A stretch of 64,000 nucleotides of DNA from CAZYAK01 sp964403335 (GTDB taxonomy: Bacteria > Patescibacteriota > Gracilibacteria > Peribacterales > Peribacteraceae), in the NCBI GenBank assembly GCA_964403335.1, contig CAYOFI010000002.1, positions 62,001-126,000 on the forward strand, in the 5' to 3' direction. Under the pieces are notes generated by a model. It worked only from the letters and a program-made list of their open reading frames with translations. It did no database searches and had not been told where the DNA came from. Below are positions 32,147 through 41,413 of this stretch, one piece after another. The first letter of the stretch is position 1. The number at the start of each line of letters is the position of its first letter. The translations under genes were made by a program, and so were the position numbers.

Positions 32147-33799
32147 ATGGAAATGAGCGCTTCCACACAGGCTTCCGCAACGTCACGGGCAAAGCGATCG
32201 GCTTTGCGACATGCACGCAACTTGCAGACCGAACAATCACTTGTTGGCCAATTGCGCCAAAGCGAGATGCATTTCCGTTTTTTAGCGGAAGCGTTGCCGC
32301 AGATCGTCTGGACGGCGGAGGTGAATGGCACCGTGGATTTCATGAATTCCCTGTGGTTCGATTACACCGGCCTGACGGAAGAAGAAACCTATAAAGAGAC
32401 GCGCTCCGCGGTGCACCCCGATGATCTGGAAGAATACAAACGCAAATGGCACAACTCCTTCACTACGGGGGAGCCGTATGAAATGGAGTACCGCTTTCGC
32501 CGCGCGAGCGACGGGATGTACCGGTGGCACCTGGGGCGCGGACTTCCCATCCGTGATACGGACGGGAACGTGCTGAAGTGGTTCGGCACGTGCACGGATA
32601 TCCATGATCAAAAAGTGGCCGAGGCGGAAGTGCGTCAACTGAACGAAAAACTTGAACAGAAGGTCGCCGAGCGCACGCGTGATCTTGTCCACGAGATCCG
32701 GGAACGTCAGGTCATTGAAGAGCGCGATCATGCCAAACTGGAACTCCTCCGCACCATGATCGATACCATGCCGATGGCGGCGGCGGTCACGGATGCGCAG
32801 CACGGAGTACTGCATGCGAACGACCCATTCCGCACGTTGTTTGCCCCCGGCATGTCTGCCGCAGCACTGGTAGGCACGGATTGCCTGCGAGTGCTATCCG
32901 GCACCGCAGCTCGGTTTACTCCCGATCACGCACTCCGCGATCTTATCCAGACTCTGCATCAAGAACCTGCGACACCGCTTACCCGCGAACTTACGTCGGC
33001 GGATAATCGTGTCTTTAGCTTCGATTATCTGCCCATCACCGAAGGGCAATACAGACGCGGCCATTTATTGCTTCTACGAGACATTTCGATGGAAAAGAAG
33101 ATCAATCGCGCCAAGACGGAGTTTATGTCTTTGGCAAGCCATCAGCTGCGCACCCCCCTCACGGCCGTTCGTTGGGCATTCAACAGGCTAAAGAAAAAAT
33201 TGGGCAAGCTGCCCCCGCAAGAGGAGAAACTGTTTGAGCGCGCACGCGGAGGCATCGCCACGATGGCCGATACCATCACCACCATGCTCTCCATCTCCCG
33301 CATCGAAGCCGGAATGATGCCGCCGCGCATGGGCTCGCTGCAATTACGTCCGTTCATGGAGGAAATCCTGCACACGTTTTCGGACCGCACCACGGCAAAG
33401 ATGCAAACTGTCTCTCTGTCTTGCCCGGCATCCGCCGCAATGGAAACCGACTCGAAGTTGCTCAGGGAAATCTTGGAAAACTTGGTGAGCAACGCGGTGA
33501 AGTACACCCCGGAAAACGGCCGCATTGGCGTGGAGGCCGAGGAAACGTCCGACGGCATCATTCTGCGTGTCACCGATACCGGCTACGGTATCCCCGCGCA
33601 TGAACAAAAACGCCTCTTCACCAAATTCTTCCGCGGCGAAAACGCCATGCGCGTGGAGACGGAGGGGACGGGGCTAGGACTCTATTTGGTGTCGCAATTG
33701 ATGCACCTTCTGCATGGTGAAATCAGCTACGTGTCCGAAGAAGGAAAGGGCACGACGTTTACGCTGAAGTTCCGGCATCCATCAGAGACATTGTCCTGA
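32147..33799 (+). CDS. Soluble PAS-domain sensor histidine kinase
   Basis: About 550 residues. First PAS domain (~45-165: FLAEALPQIVWTAEVNGTVDF, in part LPQIVWTAEVNG; FRRASDGMYRWHLGRG; GTCTDIHDQK), a coiled-coil signalling helix, a second PAS-like domain (~205-310), then HisKA with MSLASHQLRTPLTAVRW (phospho-acceptor His ~332) and HATPase_c: N-box ENLVSNAVKYTPE, DTGYGIP, GTGLGLYLVSQL. No transmembrane segment, so it senses something in the cytosol. No response regulator is adjacent. ATG 32147 is preferred to GTG 32141 on promoter spacing. Convergent with the unknown gene at 33809. Confidence 0.92.
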   Translation: MEMSASTQASATSRAKRSALRHARNLQTEQSLVGQLRQSEMHFRFLAEALPQIVWTAEVNGTVDFMNSLWFDYTGLTEEETYKETRSAVHPDDLEEYKRKWHNSFTTGEPYEMEYRFRRASDGMYRWHLGRGLPIRDTDGNVLKWFGTCTDIHDQKVAEAEVRQLNEKLEQKVAERTRDLVHEIRERQVIEERDHAKLELLRTMIDTMPMAAAVTDAQHGVLHANDPFRTLFAPGMSAAALVGTDCLRVLSGTAARFTPDHALRDLIQTLHQEPATPLTRELTSADNRVFSFDYLPITEGQYRRGHLLLLRDISMEKKINRAKTEFMSLASHQLRTPLTAVRWAFNRLKKKLGKLPPQEEKLFERARGGIATMADTITTMLSISRIEAGMMPPRMGSLQLRPFMEEILHTFSDRTTAKMQTVSLSCPASAAMETDSKLLREILENLVSNAVKYTPENGRIGVEAEETSDGIILRVTDTGYGIPAHEQKRLFTKFFRGENAMRVETEGTGLGLYLVSQLMHLLHGEISYVSEEGKGTTFTLKFRHPSETLS

Positions 33800-33808
33800 A
33801 AGTATGTC

Positions 33809-35137
33809 TTATTTCCCCGCAAGAAAATCACGATATCTCTTTTGTGATCCTGACAGTGCGCGCTTTACGTTTCCGACCGTATGCGTCCAGTTCGGTACCG
33901 CCACCACCGACAGACCTTCATGCATGGCAAACGTGGCACCCGGTGCATGGATGTCTTCATTGGTGTCCGTCGCAAACGGCGCCTGACCCAACATCCGCAA
34001 ATTTATCGCGCTCCCCGTGTTTTCCCCTATGGGAACCGCGGGCTCGTCGACCGGGAGCCCGTTCACGAACATCCGGAGATGTCCCAAATGATATGACTTC
34101 AGAAGATGAGGCTCATTTTCGTCATCGGGACGCAATTCTTGATACTCCTTCATCGCCGCGGATGTCGTGCGATGGATCGCTCCCGGCACGATGCGGATGA
34201 TCATCCAAATCATGCCGACTTTCCCCTGCTCGATTTTTTTCCAAAGTCCCCTCCCCTGCCTGCGATTCAAAAAGTGCATGCTTCCTCCCGACGTACCGTG
34301 TTCAAACAATTCTTCCTGCTCTTGCAGATACAGCCGTCTGGGTTCTTGCATGGGGTGCGCCGGCGCAACGGTCACTATCGCAAAAGAAAGTTTTTCATTG
34401 GTGAGCGGATCAACCAGAACTTTTGCGACCACCGTTTCATGTTCAAATCGCAAGTCACCTCGTTTTTGCTTGAGAGAGTTGGTGACTTCCAAATACTGCT
34501 CAAGGCGGCCGTATTCATATGAACGGCAGTTTTTGATAAACATCCCCCGTTCTGCGCGCTTTTGAAACGTATCAAACTGACCTGTCACCACCAACATCGC
34601 CTCTTCGGCAGTCATGCGGAAAGTCTCGTACATTGCTTCAAAATCGGGCAAATCATCTTTGGTCATGTCACGGACAACGGCATCTTCAATGCGCTGCCTT
34701 TCGGCATCCATTTGATTGCCGCGTACGGTTTCGTAAATGCGCCGAAACACCCGGACATCGTCGTCCGTGTTGTCCGGTGATTGCTCGCCGCGCAAAAAAG
34801 CGGTCACGATATCTTGCAGATATACATCCAATTCGCTTTGCAGCGCATCGTCCCACTCGTAAATGCCGGGGCTTTTTTGCATCTGTCCCATCAATCGAGC
34901 GCCACGCCTGTCTAAAAATCTTCTGACCAGGTGCGGAATCACCCGTGACACTTTTTCGGGTTCCAGAAATTCTTTGGCTCCGGGAACCGTGGATTTTTCC
35001 AAAATCTCCCGGATGCGTTCGGCTATTCCTTCTTCCATATTCCGCAACATGTTCACGCTCGCGCGCCTTTCGCGCGCAAGCAGGCTCATGTGCTGCTCCA
35101 TCAGAAGTTCGGGGCTTTGTACTTGTCGCAGGGGCAT
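33809..35137 (-). CDS. Cytosolic protein of unknown function
   Basis: 442 residues, no signal peptide or membrane segment. The N-terminal ~200 residues are helical and highly charged (MEEGIAERIREILEKS, VRRFLDRRGARLMGQMQ). The rest has beta-strands with repeated FVNG/VPNW-type turns (FVNGLPVDEPAVPIGENTG). No catalytic motif is recognised. Overall style resembles the unknown protein at 25578 in length and composition but no alignable motif was seen. It ends 9 nt from the kinase stop on the other strand. Confidence 0.6.
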   Translation of the reverse strand: MPLRQVQSPELLMEQHMSLLARERRASVNMLRNMEEGIAERIREILEKSTVPGAKEFLEPEKVSRVIPHLVRRFLDRRGARLMGQMQKSPGIYEWDDALQSELDVYLQDIVTAFLRGEQSPDNTDDDVRVFRRIYETVRGNQMDAERQRIEDAVVRDMTKDDLPDFEAMYETFRMTAEEAMLVVTGQFDTFQKRAERGMFIKNCRSYEYGRLEQYLEVTNSLKQKRGDLRFEHETVVAKVLVDPLTNEKLSFAIVTVAPAHPMQEPRRLYLQEQEELFEHGTSGGSMHFLNRRQGRGLWKKIEQGKVGMIWMIIRIVPGAIHRTTSAAMKEYQELRPDDENEPHLLKSYHLGHLRMFVNGLPVDEPAVPIGENTGSAINLRMLGQAPFATDTNEDIHAPGATFAMHEGLSVVAVPNWTHTVGNVKRALSGSQKRYRDFLAGK

Positions 35138-35234
35138 AGTGCATGAATGAATGTCACGATGACGCGAAAAGGCGGGAATTCTGTCACACTTTCTTCGGAA
35201 AGAAAGAATTTTCTCATCCGTCTCCTACTCACCT

Positions 35235-36380
35235 ATGCAAACTATCGCTATCACCTCCAAATTTCTGACACTATTCGCTATTACAGTTGTTCTAAGCGGG
35301 TGCAGGGAAATTGAATTGCCTGCGCCTCCATCTGCCCCCGGATCCTCTTCATCTGCCGCTCTATCGACCAATAGCACGCAAAGCAACACATCCGGACAGT
35401 ACACCTGGACGCAGACCGAAGTTGCCACGGGCCTCAACATCCCGTGGGATATTGCCATCGAACCGGATGGATCGCTTTTGGTGACGGAGCGGCCGGGAAC
35501 GATCCGTAGAATCGGAAAAGATGGCAGCAACACGGTCATCGCCACGGTGCCGAATGTGACCATGCAGGGCGAAAGCGGGCTGACCGGGCTGACGCTGGAT
35601 CCGGATTTTGCGTCGAACGGCTATCTGTATGTGTGTTACAGCTACCTGTCGGGAGGGGCCATTCAAAACCGCGTTTCACGATTCACTCTGGCCGATCGAG
35701 GTGTATTGGATGAAAACATTCTTCTCGACGCTTTGCCGGGCGGCTCGCGACACAACGGCGCGCGATTGCGCTTTGGGCGTGATGGAAAATTATGGGTGCT
35801 GACGGGGGATGCGGGCGGAGACGGCATGATCGCACAAGATGTGGAATCTCTCGGCGGCAAAGTTTTGCGCATGAATGCAGACGGATCCGTACCATCCGAT
35901 AATCCGATTGCCGGTTCTCTTGTCTACTCGCTCGGTCATCGCAACCCGCAGGGTTTGGCGTGGGATGACTCCGGTGCGTTGTACGTGAGCGAGCACGGCA
36001 ACTCCGCGCATGACGAGATCAATCGCATTGAGCCCAAAGCCAACTACGGATGGCCGCTGGATCAGTACTGCGAAGCCGAACATGGCACGCCTCCGGTATT
36101 TTGTGCCGGAACGACGACCTGGGCACCATCGGGTCTCGCGTACGCGTCATCCTCCTTTTTTGTCGCGAATCTCAAAGGCAGCACGCTCATGCGGTTGGAA
36201 CATCGCGGCGGACAACTTGTGCCCGCCGAGACGGTCATCGACGGTATCGGTCGGCTCCGCGCCGTGACTGCGGCACCGGACGGATCGCTGTATGTGAGCA
36301 CGTCGAATCGCGATGGGCGCGGAACGGTCCGGACGGGAGACGACAGAATCCTGCGACTCACGCGAACTCCGGTTCAATGA
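35235..36380 (+). CDS. PQQ-dependent sugar dehydrogenase-like lipoprotein
   Basis: 381 residues. Lipoprotein signal with lipobox VLSGC (Cys ~23), a Ser-rich spacer, then a six-bladed beta-propeller of the soluble glucose/sorbosone dehydrogenase (YliI/GSDH) family: NIPWDIAIEPDGSLLVTERPG (in part IPWDIAIEPDG), GESGLTGLTLDPDF, GGSRHNGARLRFGRDGKLWV (HNGARLRFGRDG), YSLGHRNPQGLAWD and LKGSTLMRLEH. The family oxidises aldose sugars with PQQ and Ca, though many members lack a known substrate, and no PQQ synthesis genes are seen here. Pyrimidine-rich leader, no Shine-Dalgarno. Confidence 0.88.
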   Translation: MQTIAITSKFLTLFAITVVLSGCREIELPAPPSAPGSSSSAALSTNSTQSNTSGQYTWTQTEVATGLNIPWDIAIEPDGSLLVTERPGTIRRIGKDGSNTVIATVPNVTMQGESGLTGLTLDPDFASNGYLYVCYSYLSGGAIQNRVSRFTLADRGVLDENILLDALPGGSRHNGARLRFGRDGKLWVLTGDAGGDGMIAQDVESLGGKVLRMNADGSVPSDNPIAGSLVYSLGHRNPQGLAWDDSGALYVSEHGNSAHDEINRIEPKANYGWPLDQYCEAEHGTPPVFCAGTTTWAPSGLAYASSSFFVANLKGSTLMRLEHRGGQLVPAETVIDGIGRLRAVTAAPDGSLYVSTSNRDGRGTVRTGDDRILRLTRTPVQ

Positions 36381-36424
36381 CCGCGTGGGTATGGCGAGGT
36401 ACTTGGACACGCCTTATGGCGTAC

Positions 36425-37594
36425 TCAGGATGAGATCGCAACCGGATGGCGAAGCCGTGCCCATTCCTCTTTGGCGCGGTTGGCGATCTGCTGCGCTTCT
36501 TGCAGATACATCGCCAATTTCTGCTTCTTCATGTGCGTGGCTTTGGTCAGAAAGCTCCGGATGGTCTGCAGACGGCGTTGCGCTTCGGCTTGGAAGGCAT
36601 GCAACCTTGTGATGTCTCCTCCCATGCCGTTCGTGGACTTGTTGATGTACTCGCTGATCAACCTCTGCAATTCCGTCTCCGCATTCTCCAGCATCTGCTG
36701 CAACTGCGCGCGGAGGTCTTGCAATACCGGAGCGCTCTTTTGCGTGCGTACGCGATGGGCATCTGCCATCTCGGCGCTCACGCGCTGCACGTCCCATGCC
36801 AATCCCACAGCCTCAAGCCCGCGGATGAGCAGACCCGACAGATCGACCTGATACCACTTCATGCCGTGAAAGGCGTTGCGCGGGAAGGCATGGTGATTGT
36901 TGTGCCAGCCTTCGCCGAATGCCAGAAGTCCCACGATCCATTCGTTATGACTTTCATCTGTCGTCTCAAATGCGCGTTTCCCGAACGTGTGGCAGACGGA
37001 GTTCACGCTCCAGGTCACGTGATGCACGAGGAAAATGCGGACAAGGCTCCCCCAAATGAACCCCGTCCACCCGCCGATCGCCAGAGGCAGGAACAAGGAG
37101 AACATCATGATGGCCACGCTCCATCGATTGATAAAGCGGACCATGGGGTCGTTCAGCAGGTGCGGCGCATAGGTTTGCGCGTCTTGAAAATTTTCGCGCA
37201 GATAGAGCCAGCCGAAATGCGCGTGCCAAAAACCGTCCAAAGGACTGTGCGGATCATGCTCTTCGTCCGAGTGTGCGTGGTGTTTGATGTGCGTTGCGGC
37301 CCAGGTGATGGGCGGGCCTTCAAAGGCCATGACACCGAGAATGATGAATAATGCACGGATGGGAGCGATGGTCTTAAAGGAATCGTGCGTGAGCAAACGG
37401 TGATACCCAATCGTCACGCCGAGAGCCGTCAACACATACAGAATTCCCAGCAACCACAAATCGCTCGGAAATACGAAGGTATTCCACGAGAGATACATCG
37501 CGGCGATCACCCCAACCAGCGGCCCCGTGACGCCAAAGGTGATCCAGATGCGGTGGATGGTCTCTTGTCGGGTCACGACCGCATGGTCCCCCAT
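36425..37594 (-). CDS. Membrane fatty-acid desaturase (acyl-CoA delta-9 type)
   Basis: 389 residues. The three histidine boxes that bind the di-iron centre are present: HRLLTH (~62), HIKHHAHSDEEHDPHS (~100, HxxHH) and EGWHNNHHAFPRNA (~230, HxxHH), with four hydrophobic helices between. It introduces a double bond into fatty acyl chains. The last ~110 residues form an amphipathic coiled coil (LRAQLQQMLENAETELQRLI), which is longer than in typical bacterial desaturases. A ferredoxin or reductase partner is not visible nearby. The ATG lies near that of the divergent pyk gene. Confidence 0.9.
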   Translation of the reverse strand: MGDHAVVTRQETIHRIWITFGVTGPLVGVIAAMYLSWNTFVFPSDLWLLGILYVLTALGVTIGYHRLLTHDSFKTIAPIRALFIILGVMAFEGPPITWAATHIKHHAHSDEEHDPHSPLDGFWHAHFGWLYLRENFQDAQTYAPHLLNDPMVRFINRWSVAIMMFSLFLPLAIGGWTGFIWGSLVRIFLVHHVTWSVNSVCHTFGKRAFETTDESHNEWIVGLLAFGEGWHNNHHAFPRNAFHGMKWYQVDLSGLLIRGLEAVGLAWDVQRVSAEMADAHRVRTQKSAPVLQDLRAQLQQMLENAETELQRLISEYINKSTNGMGGDITRLHAFQAEAQRRLQTIRSFLTKATHMKKQKLAMYLQEAQQIANRAKEEWARLRHPVAISS

Positions 37595-37641
37595 CGACGT
37601 ACGTGAATCAAGTGTATGGGGGATGATTTTTGCGGAGTAGT

Positions 37642-37650
37642 TGCTATGCT
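37642..37650 (+). promoter_or_regulatory. Extended -10 of pyk (leaderless)
   Basis: TGC-TATGCT, hexamer 7 nt before ATG 37658. Confidence 0.5.
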
Positions 37651-37657
37651 ACCGGCG

Positions 37658-39133
37658 ATGACGCCCAAAACACGCAAGCCGGCATCTCCGGCACCGATGC
37701 AACACCTCAATGCCACCAAGATCATTTGTACGCTTGGCCCGGCCGTCGCGACCGAGGAGTCCATACTCCGTCTCGCGCGCATGGGCATGAACATCGCGCG
37801 CATCAATATGTCCCATGCGTCGTGGGAACAGCATCAGAAGACCGTCCACCTGCTAAAAAAAATCAATGCCAAACTCGCGAAGGACAAAGATCTTCCCGCA
37901 GCCATCGGCATTCTTTTGGATACCAAAGGAGGAGAGGTGCGCACGGGAATCGTGACGAAGCCGATCCTCATCAAAGTCGGAGAAATCGTCGTCTTTTCCA
38001 CGAAGCCGCTTCCCAAGGAAAAACATCAGGTCATCACCGTGGATCATGCGGGGTTTGGGAAAGACGCGAAGAATGCGGAGAAAATTTTGCTCGACAATGG
38101 CACGTTGCAGTTTGATTTGCAGGAAGTGCGCAAAGACGGTTCCGTCGTCGCCAAAGCCGCCGAAGCCGGGTCGATCGGATCGCGCCGACATGTGAACTTG
38201 CCGGGTGCGGACCTCTCTATCCCGTCCGTGACGGACAAAGATTGGGAAGACATCGCGCATGGACTGGAAGAAGACGTCGATTTTTTTGCGCTCTCCTTTA
38301 TACGCGAAGGACGGGAGGTCGAGGAAGTCCGCAGATTCGTCGAGCGCAAAGGCAAAAACGTGGGACTGATCGCCAAAGTGGAAGCGCGCCAGGCCGTGCG
38401 GCACATGGAAGAGATCATCCACGCCTCCGACGGCGTGATGGTCGCGCGCGGCGATCTTGGCGCGGAAATCGATTTTGCCACGATCCCCGTCATTCAAGAC
38501 CGTATGGTCTCCATGGCCCGCAGCATCGGCAAACCCGTGATCGTGGCCACGCATATGCTGGAAAGCATGATCGAAAACCCCATGCCCACTCGCGCGGAAG
38601 TCACGGATATCGCGCACGCGGTGATGACGGCCACGGATTCCACCATGCTCTCGGGGGAAACCGCCAGCGGGAAGTATCCGTTTGAATCTTTGGACGCGAT
38701 GACGCGCGTGATCGGCGCGACCGAAGAGCATCTGTCCACGCTCCGCCGCATGGAAGATGCGCCCGTCCGCGGCGAACGCGAAGCGCAAGCGAAAGCCGCC
38801 GTCACCCTCGCCATCTCCACCGACGCCGATGCCATCGTGATCATGAGCAAAACCGGCCAAACCGCTCGCGACGTCAGCCGTTTCCGTCCAAACCTGCCCA
38901 TTTTAACCTTTACGCCCGATGCCGCCGTCCAGCGCTCGCTCCTCCTGCACTACGGAGTCATCCCCTTACTGAGCCCGTTCGATGATGCGGATCCGGAAAA
39001 AACCGTACGCTCGGCATTCAAGACAGGGACGGCACGCGGTTTCCTGGCCCCTGGAAAGCGCTGCATTCTCATTTCGGATACGAAAACGCATGACTTAAAC
39101 GTGAGCAGCGTGCAGGTGCGGGCTATACCATAA
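37658..39133 (+). CDS. pyk: Pyruvate kinase
   Basis: About 491 residues from ATG 37658 (MTPKTRKPASPAP). It converts phosphoenolpyruvate and ADP to pyruvate and ATP, the last ATP-making step of glycolysis. Diagnostic segments: TKIICTLGPAVATEE, ARINMSHASWEQH, ILLDTKGGEVRTG, VMVARGDLGAEIDFATIP, GKPVIVATHMLESMIENP, RAEVTDIAHAVMTATDSTMLSGETASGKYP (in part DSTMLSGETASGKYP) and the C-terminal allosteric-type domain. I pick 37658 because of the promoter; earlier in-frame ATGs (37616, 37646) would fall before or inside it. Confidence 0.95.
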   Translation: MTPKTRKPASPAPMQHLNATKIICTLGPAVATEESILRLARMGMNIARINMSHASWEQHQKTVHLLKKINAKLAKDKDLPAAIGILLDTKGGEVRTGIVTKPILIKVGEIVVFSTKPLPKEKHQVITVDHAGFGKDAKNAEKILLDNGTLQFDLQEVRKDGSVVAKAAEAGSIGSRRHVNLPGADLSIPSVTDKDWEDIAHGLEEDVDFFALSFIREGREVEEVRRFVERKGKNVGLIAKVEARQAVRHMEEIIHASDGVMVARGDLGAEIDFATIPVIQDRMVSMARSIGKPVIVATHMLESMIENPMPTRAEVTDIAHAVMTATDSTMLSGETASGKYPFESLDAMTRVIGATEEHLSTLRRMEDAPVRGEREAQAKAAVTLAISTDADAIVIMSKTGQTARDVSRFRPNLPILTFTPDAAVQRSLLLHYGVIPLLSPFDDADPEKTVRSAFKTGTARGFLAPGKRCILISDTKTHDLNVSSVQVRAIP

Positions 39134-39178
39134 GAGAAACCTGAGACCAGGGCTCAAAAACCAGGGACGTTCTGGATT

Positions 39179-39526
39179 TTATCGCTGTAAAGCGACCGCC
39201 TCCGCCTGCACGTATTGCGGCTTTTGGTACGGTTTCATGGCGGCGATCTGCGCATCGTTTTGCAGGCTTTGAAGCGACTGGGCTTCGGCGATCTGCATAT
39301 TTAAGGTTTCCTGTTCCAAAAGAAGCACGGTTCTTTCGCTTTCCAGCGTACGCAGGCTGTATCCCTTGGTGGCGTTCGAGTTCTCATGGAAAAGAATCAG
39401 CAACGCGAGTAACAAAATGAGCGCACCCACGCTCGTCATCAGGAGCGTCATGCTTTGGTTCACCAAACGTCCGAGCGAGAGCCGGCGCGGGATATCAGTC
39501 GTACTGGAGAGGGACGGAGGAGTCAC
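39179..39526 (-). CDS. ftsL: FtsL-like small divisome protein
   Basis: 115 residues: a short cytosolic part, one transmembrane helix (VGALILLLALLILFHENSN), and a coiled coil outside (ESERTVLLLEQETLNMQIAEAQ). Sequence similarity in this family is weak, so the call rests on size, topology and position: it follows rsmH by 24 nt on the same strand, where ftsL lies in the mraZ-rsmH-ftsL-ftsI gene order. FtsL bridges FtsB and FtsW/FtsI in septal wall synthesis. The usual next gene, ftsI, is absent here. Confidence 0.65.
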   Translation of the reverse strand: MTPPSLSSTTDIPRRLSLGRLVNQSMTLLMTSVGALILLLALLILFHENSNATKGYSLRTLESERTVLLLEQETLNMQIAEAQSLQSLQNDAQIAAMKPYQKPQYVQAEAVALQR

Positions 39527-39550
39527 AGCAGTGAAGACTTGAGGGAACAG

Positions 39551-40492
39551 TTACCGCAACCGGCGAATGGCGCGAAACTTCGCGCTGCGGGAGCGCGGGT
39601 TGCGGGCAATTTCATCGTCAGACGGGACGATGGCTTTGCGCGTGAGCAGACTATAATCCGCTTCTTTGGAGATTGCACCTGTCTGCTCGTCTTTTTCCGG
39701 TGTCGTCATCGCACGAAAAGTTTGCTTGACCAATCGATCTTCCAGCGAGTGATAGCTGATGAAGCCCGCTCGACCGCCCGGACGGAGAATGATCGGCAGC
39801 GCTTCGAGGAGCGATTGCAGAGCGCCGATCTCGTCGTTTACCGCTATGCGGAGCGCCTGGAACACCTGCGGCAGCAACTTGGGCGCGCGATACCCGACGG
39901 TGGACTCGACAACCGCACGCAGATCGTCCGTCGTCTGCATCTTTCCTTCTTCCACAGCTTTCGCAATCGACCGAGCCAAACGCTTTGCTTCCGAAAGCTC
40001 TCCATACATCCGCAGCATCGTGGTGATCTGATGTTCCTCCATGCTTGCAAGAAGCTCGGATGCCATCTGTCCGGACGTCCGGTCGTACCGGAGATCGAGC
40101 GGGGCGCTGGCACGGAACGTAAAGCCGCGCGTCGGGTCATCCAGATGAGGCGAACTGACTCCGAGATCCGCAAAAACGACATCAAATGTTTGACCGAGCC
40201 TCGAAACGTCCCGGAAATTGCAGTGCACAGCAAAAAAATTCTTTCTGTCCCCGATGCGTTGCTTCGCCAGGTCCATATTCTCCGTATCGGCATCCACACC
40301 CGTCACTTTTCCCTCCGTCCCGGTTGCCTCCAGAAAGGAAAGGGTGTGGCCACCCAAACCCAGAGTGACATCCAAGACACTCTCCCCTCTTTGAGGACGT
40401 AATACCCCAAGGATTGTCGATTCGACGGGGGTGCCGCCATCTGCTCCCAAAACGGGTATATGGGCCGGTTTTGGGGGGTCAGGTCGCTCCAT
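39551..40492 (-). CDS. rsmH: 16S rRNA (cytosine1402-N4)-methyltransferase
   Basis: 313 residues, normal size. HIPVLGADGGTPVESTIL, LDVTLGLGGHTLSFLEATG (motif I), FDVVFADLGVSSPHLDDPTRGF (in part FADLGVSSPHLDDP), SAPLDLRYDR, ALRIAVNDEIGALQ and ISYHSLEDRLVKQTFR are all hallmarks of MraW/RsmH. It methylates C1402 in the decoding centre. TATACT lies 6 nt before the ATG (leaderless). Followed by the FtsL-like gene. Confidence 0.95.
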   Translation of the reverse strand: MERPDPPKPAHIPVLGADGGTPVESTILGVLRPQRGESVLDVTLGLGGHTLSFLEATGTEGKVTGVDADTENMDLAKQRIGDRKNFFAVHCNFRDVSRLGQTFDVVFADLGVSSPHLDDPTRGFTFRASAPLDLRYDRTSGQMASELLASMEEHQITTMLRMYGELSEAKRLARSIAKAVEEGKMQTTDDLRAVVESTVGYRAPKLLPQVFQALRIAVNDEIGALQSLLEALPIILRPGGRAGFISYHSLEDRLVKQTFRAMTTPEKDEQTGAISKEADYSLLTRKAIVPSDDEIARNPRSRSAKFRAIRRLR

Positions 40493-40498
40493 ACATGT

Positions 40499-40504
40499 AG
40501 TATA
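40499..40504 (-). promoter_or_regulatory. -10 element of rsmH (leaderless)
   Basis: TATACT on the minus strand, 6 nt before the rsmH ATG. Confidence 0.55.
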
Positions 40505-40531
40505 TCCTATTTTAACAGTGTTTTAAGGTAC

Positions 40532-40559
40532 TTGACATAATTTCCTTTTAAGATAGGAT
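40532..40559 (+). promoter_or_regulatory. Sigma-70-type promoter of the L,D-transpeptidase gene
   Basis: TTGACA (40532-40537), 16-nt spacer, TAGGAT (40554-40559). The predicted start site falls within a base or two of the TTG start codon at 40568. It is the clearest complete -35/-10 pair in the window. Confidence 0.7.
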
Positions 40560-40567
40560 GCTTTACT

Positions 40568-41143
40568 TTGCTGACTCGCATTCTGCTATCGGCCGGTCTT
40601 GCAGTGGCGTGCGCCCTCCCTGTGGCGGCTTCCGCAGCGTCCGTCGCCACACCCGATACCTGGGTCCCCGCTGCGGGCGACATGTTCATTGTGGACGTGA
40701 ATGCCAATACGGGATACCTCCTGCATGCCGATTCCGACGAATACCTCCCCTTCTTGGTGGCTACAGGCATGAAGAAGACTGTGAATTACTTGGGCATGAC
40801 GTACAACGCCCAGACCCCGTTAAAGACATGGGTGGCGAAGCAAAAGGTCACACAGCCGGACAAGGTGGACTTTGGTGTCACCGGGCGCTTCTTTCGCCTC
40901 TACATGAACGGTCAGACGCGCACGTCGTACGGGATGCATGGCTACAACTACTGCGATAGATGGCTGCAGGAAGGCGAGCGCTACCGCTCCTTCGGATGCA
41001 TTGTCATGAGCGAAGAGATGCTGAATATCATCGAAAAAACCTACGCACTCAACAGCAACAGTCTGCTGGTAGTCACGAGCAATGGGCCGCAGACGTTCTT
41101 GGATGCGTTGACGGTGCGCGAGGATATGGATGATCAGGCGTGA
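40568..41143 (+). CDS. Secreted L,D-transpeptidase (YkuD-like)
   Basis: 191 residues from a TTG start. Signal peptide (ILLSAGLAVACALPVAASAA). The catalytic YkuD signature appears as YGMHGYNYCDRW ... RSFGCIVMSEEML: His, then Ser-x-Gly-Cys with the nucleophilic Cys. Upstream strands (MFIVDVNANTGYLLH) fit the fold. These enzymes make 3-3 peptide cross-links or attach proteins to peptidoglycan. The small size means no LysM or other binding domain. An ATG at 40558 is in another frame, so TTG is required. Confidence 0.85.
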   Translation: MLTRILLSAGLAVACALPVAASAASVATPDTWVPAAGDMFIVDVNANTGYLLHADSDEYLPFLVATGMKKTVNYLGMTYNAQTPLKTWVAKQKVTQPDKVDFGVTGRFFRLYMNGQTRTSYGMHGYNYCDRWLQEGERYRSFGCIVMSEEMLNIIEKTYALNSNSLLVVTSNGPQTFLDALTVREDMDDQA

Positions 41144-41355
<212 letters not shown>

Positions 41356-41413
41356 ACACAGCGCAAGTATAGATCAACTGTATCTGCTTGCCAGCCTTCT
41401 TCTTGGCCTACAG

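Noticed and set aside
37853..38860. 335-codon frame opposite pyk
   Set aside because: Phe/His/Gly-rich mirror of the kinase codons.
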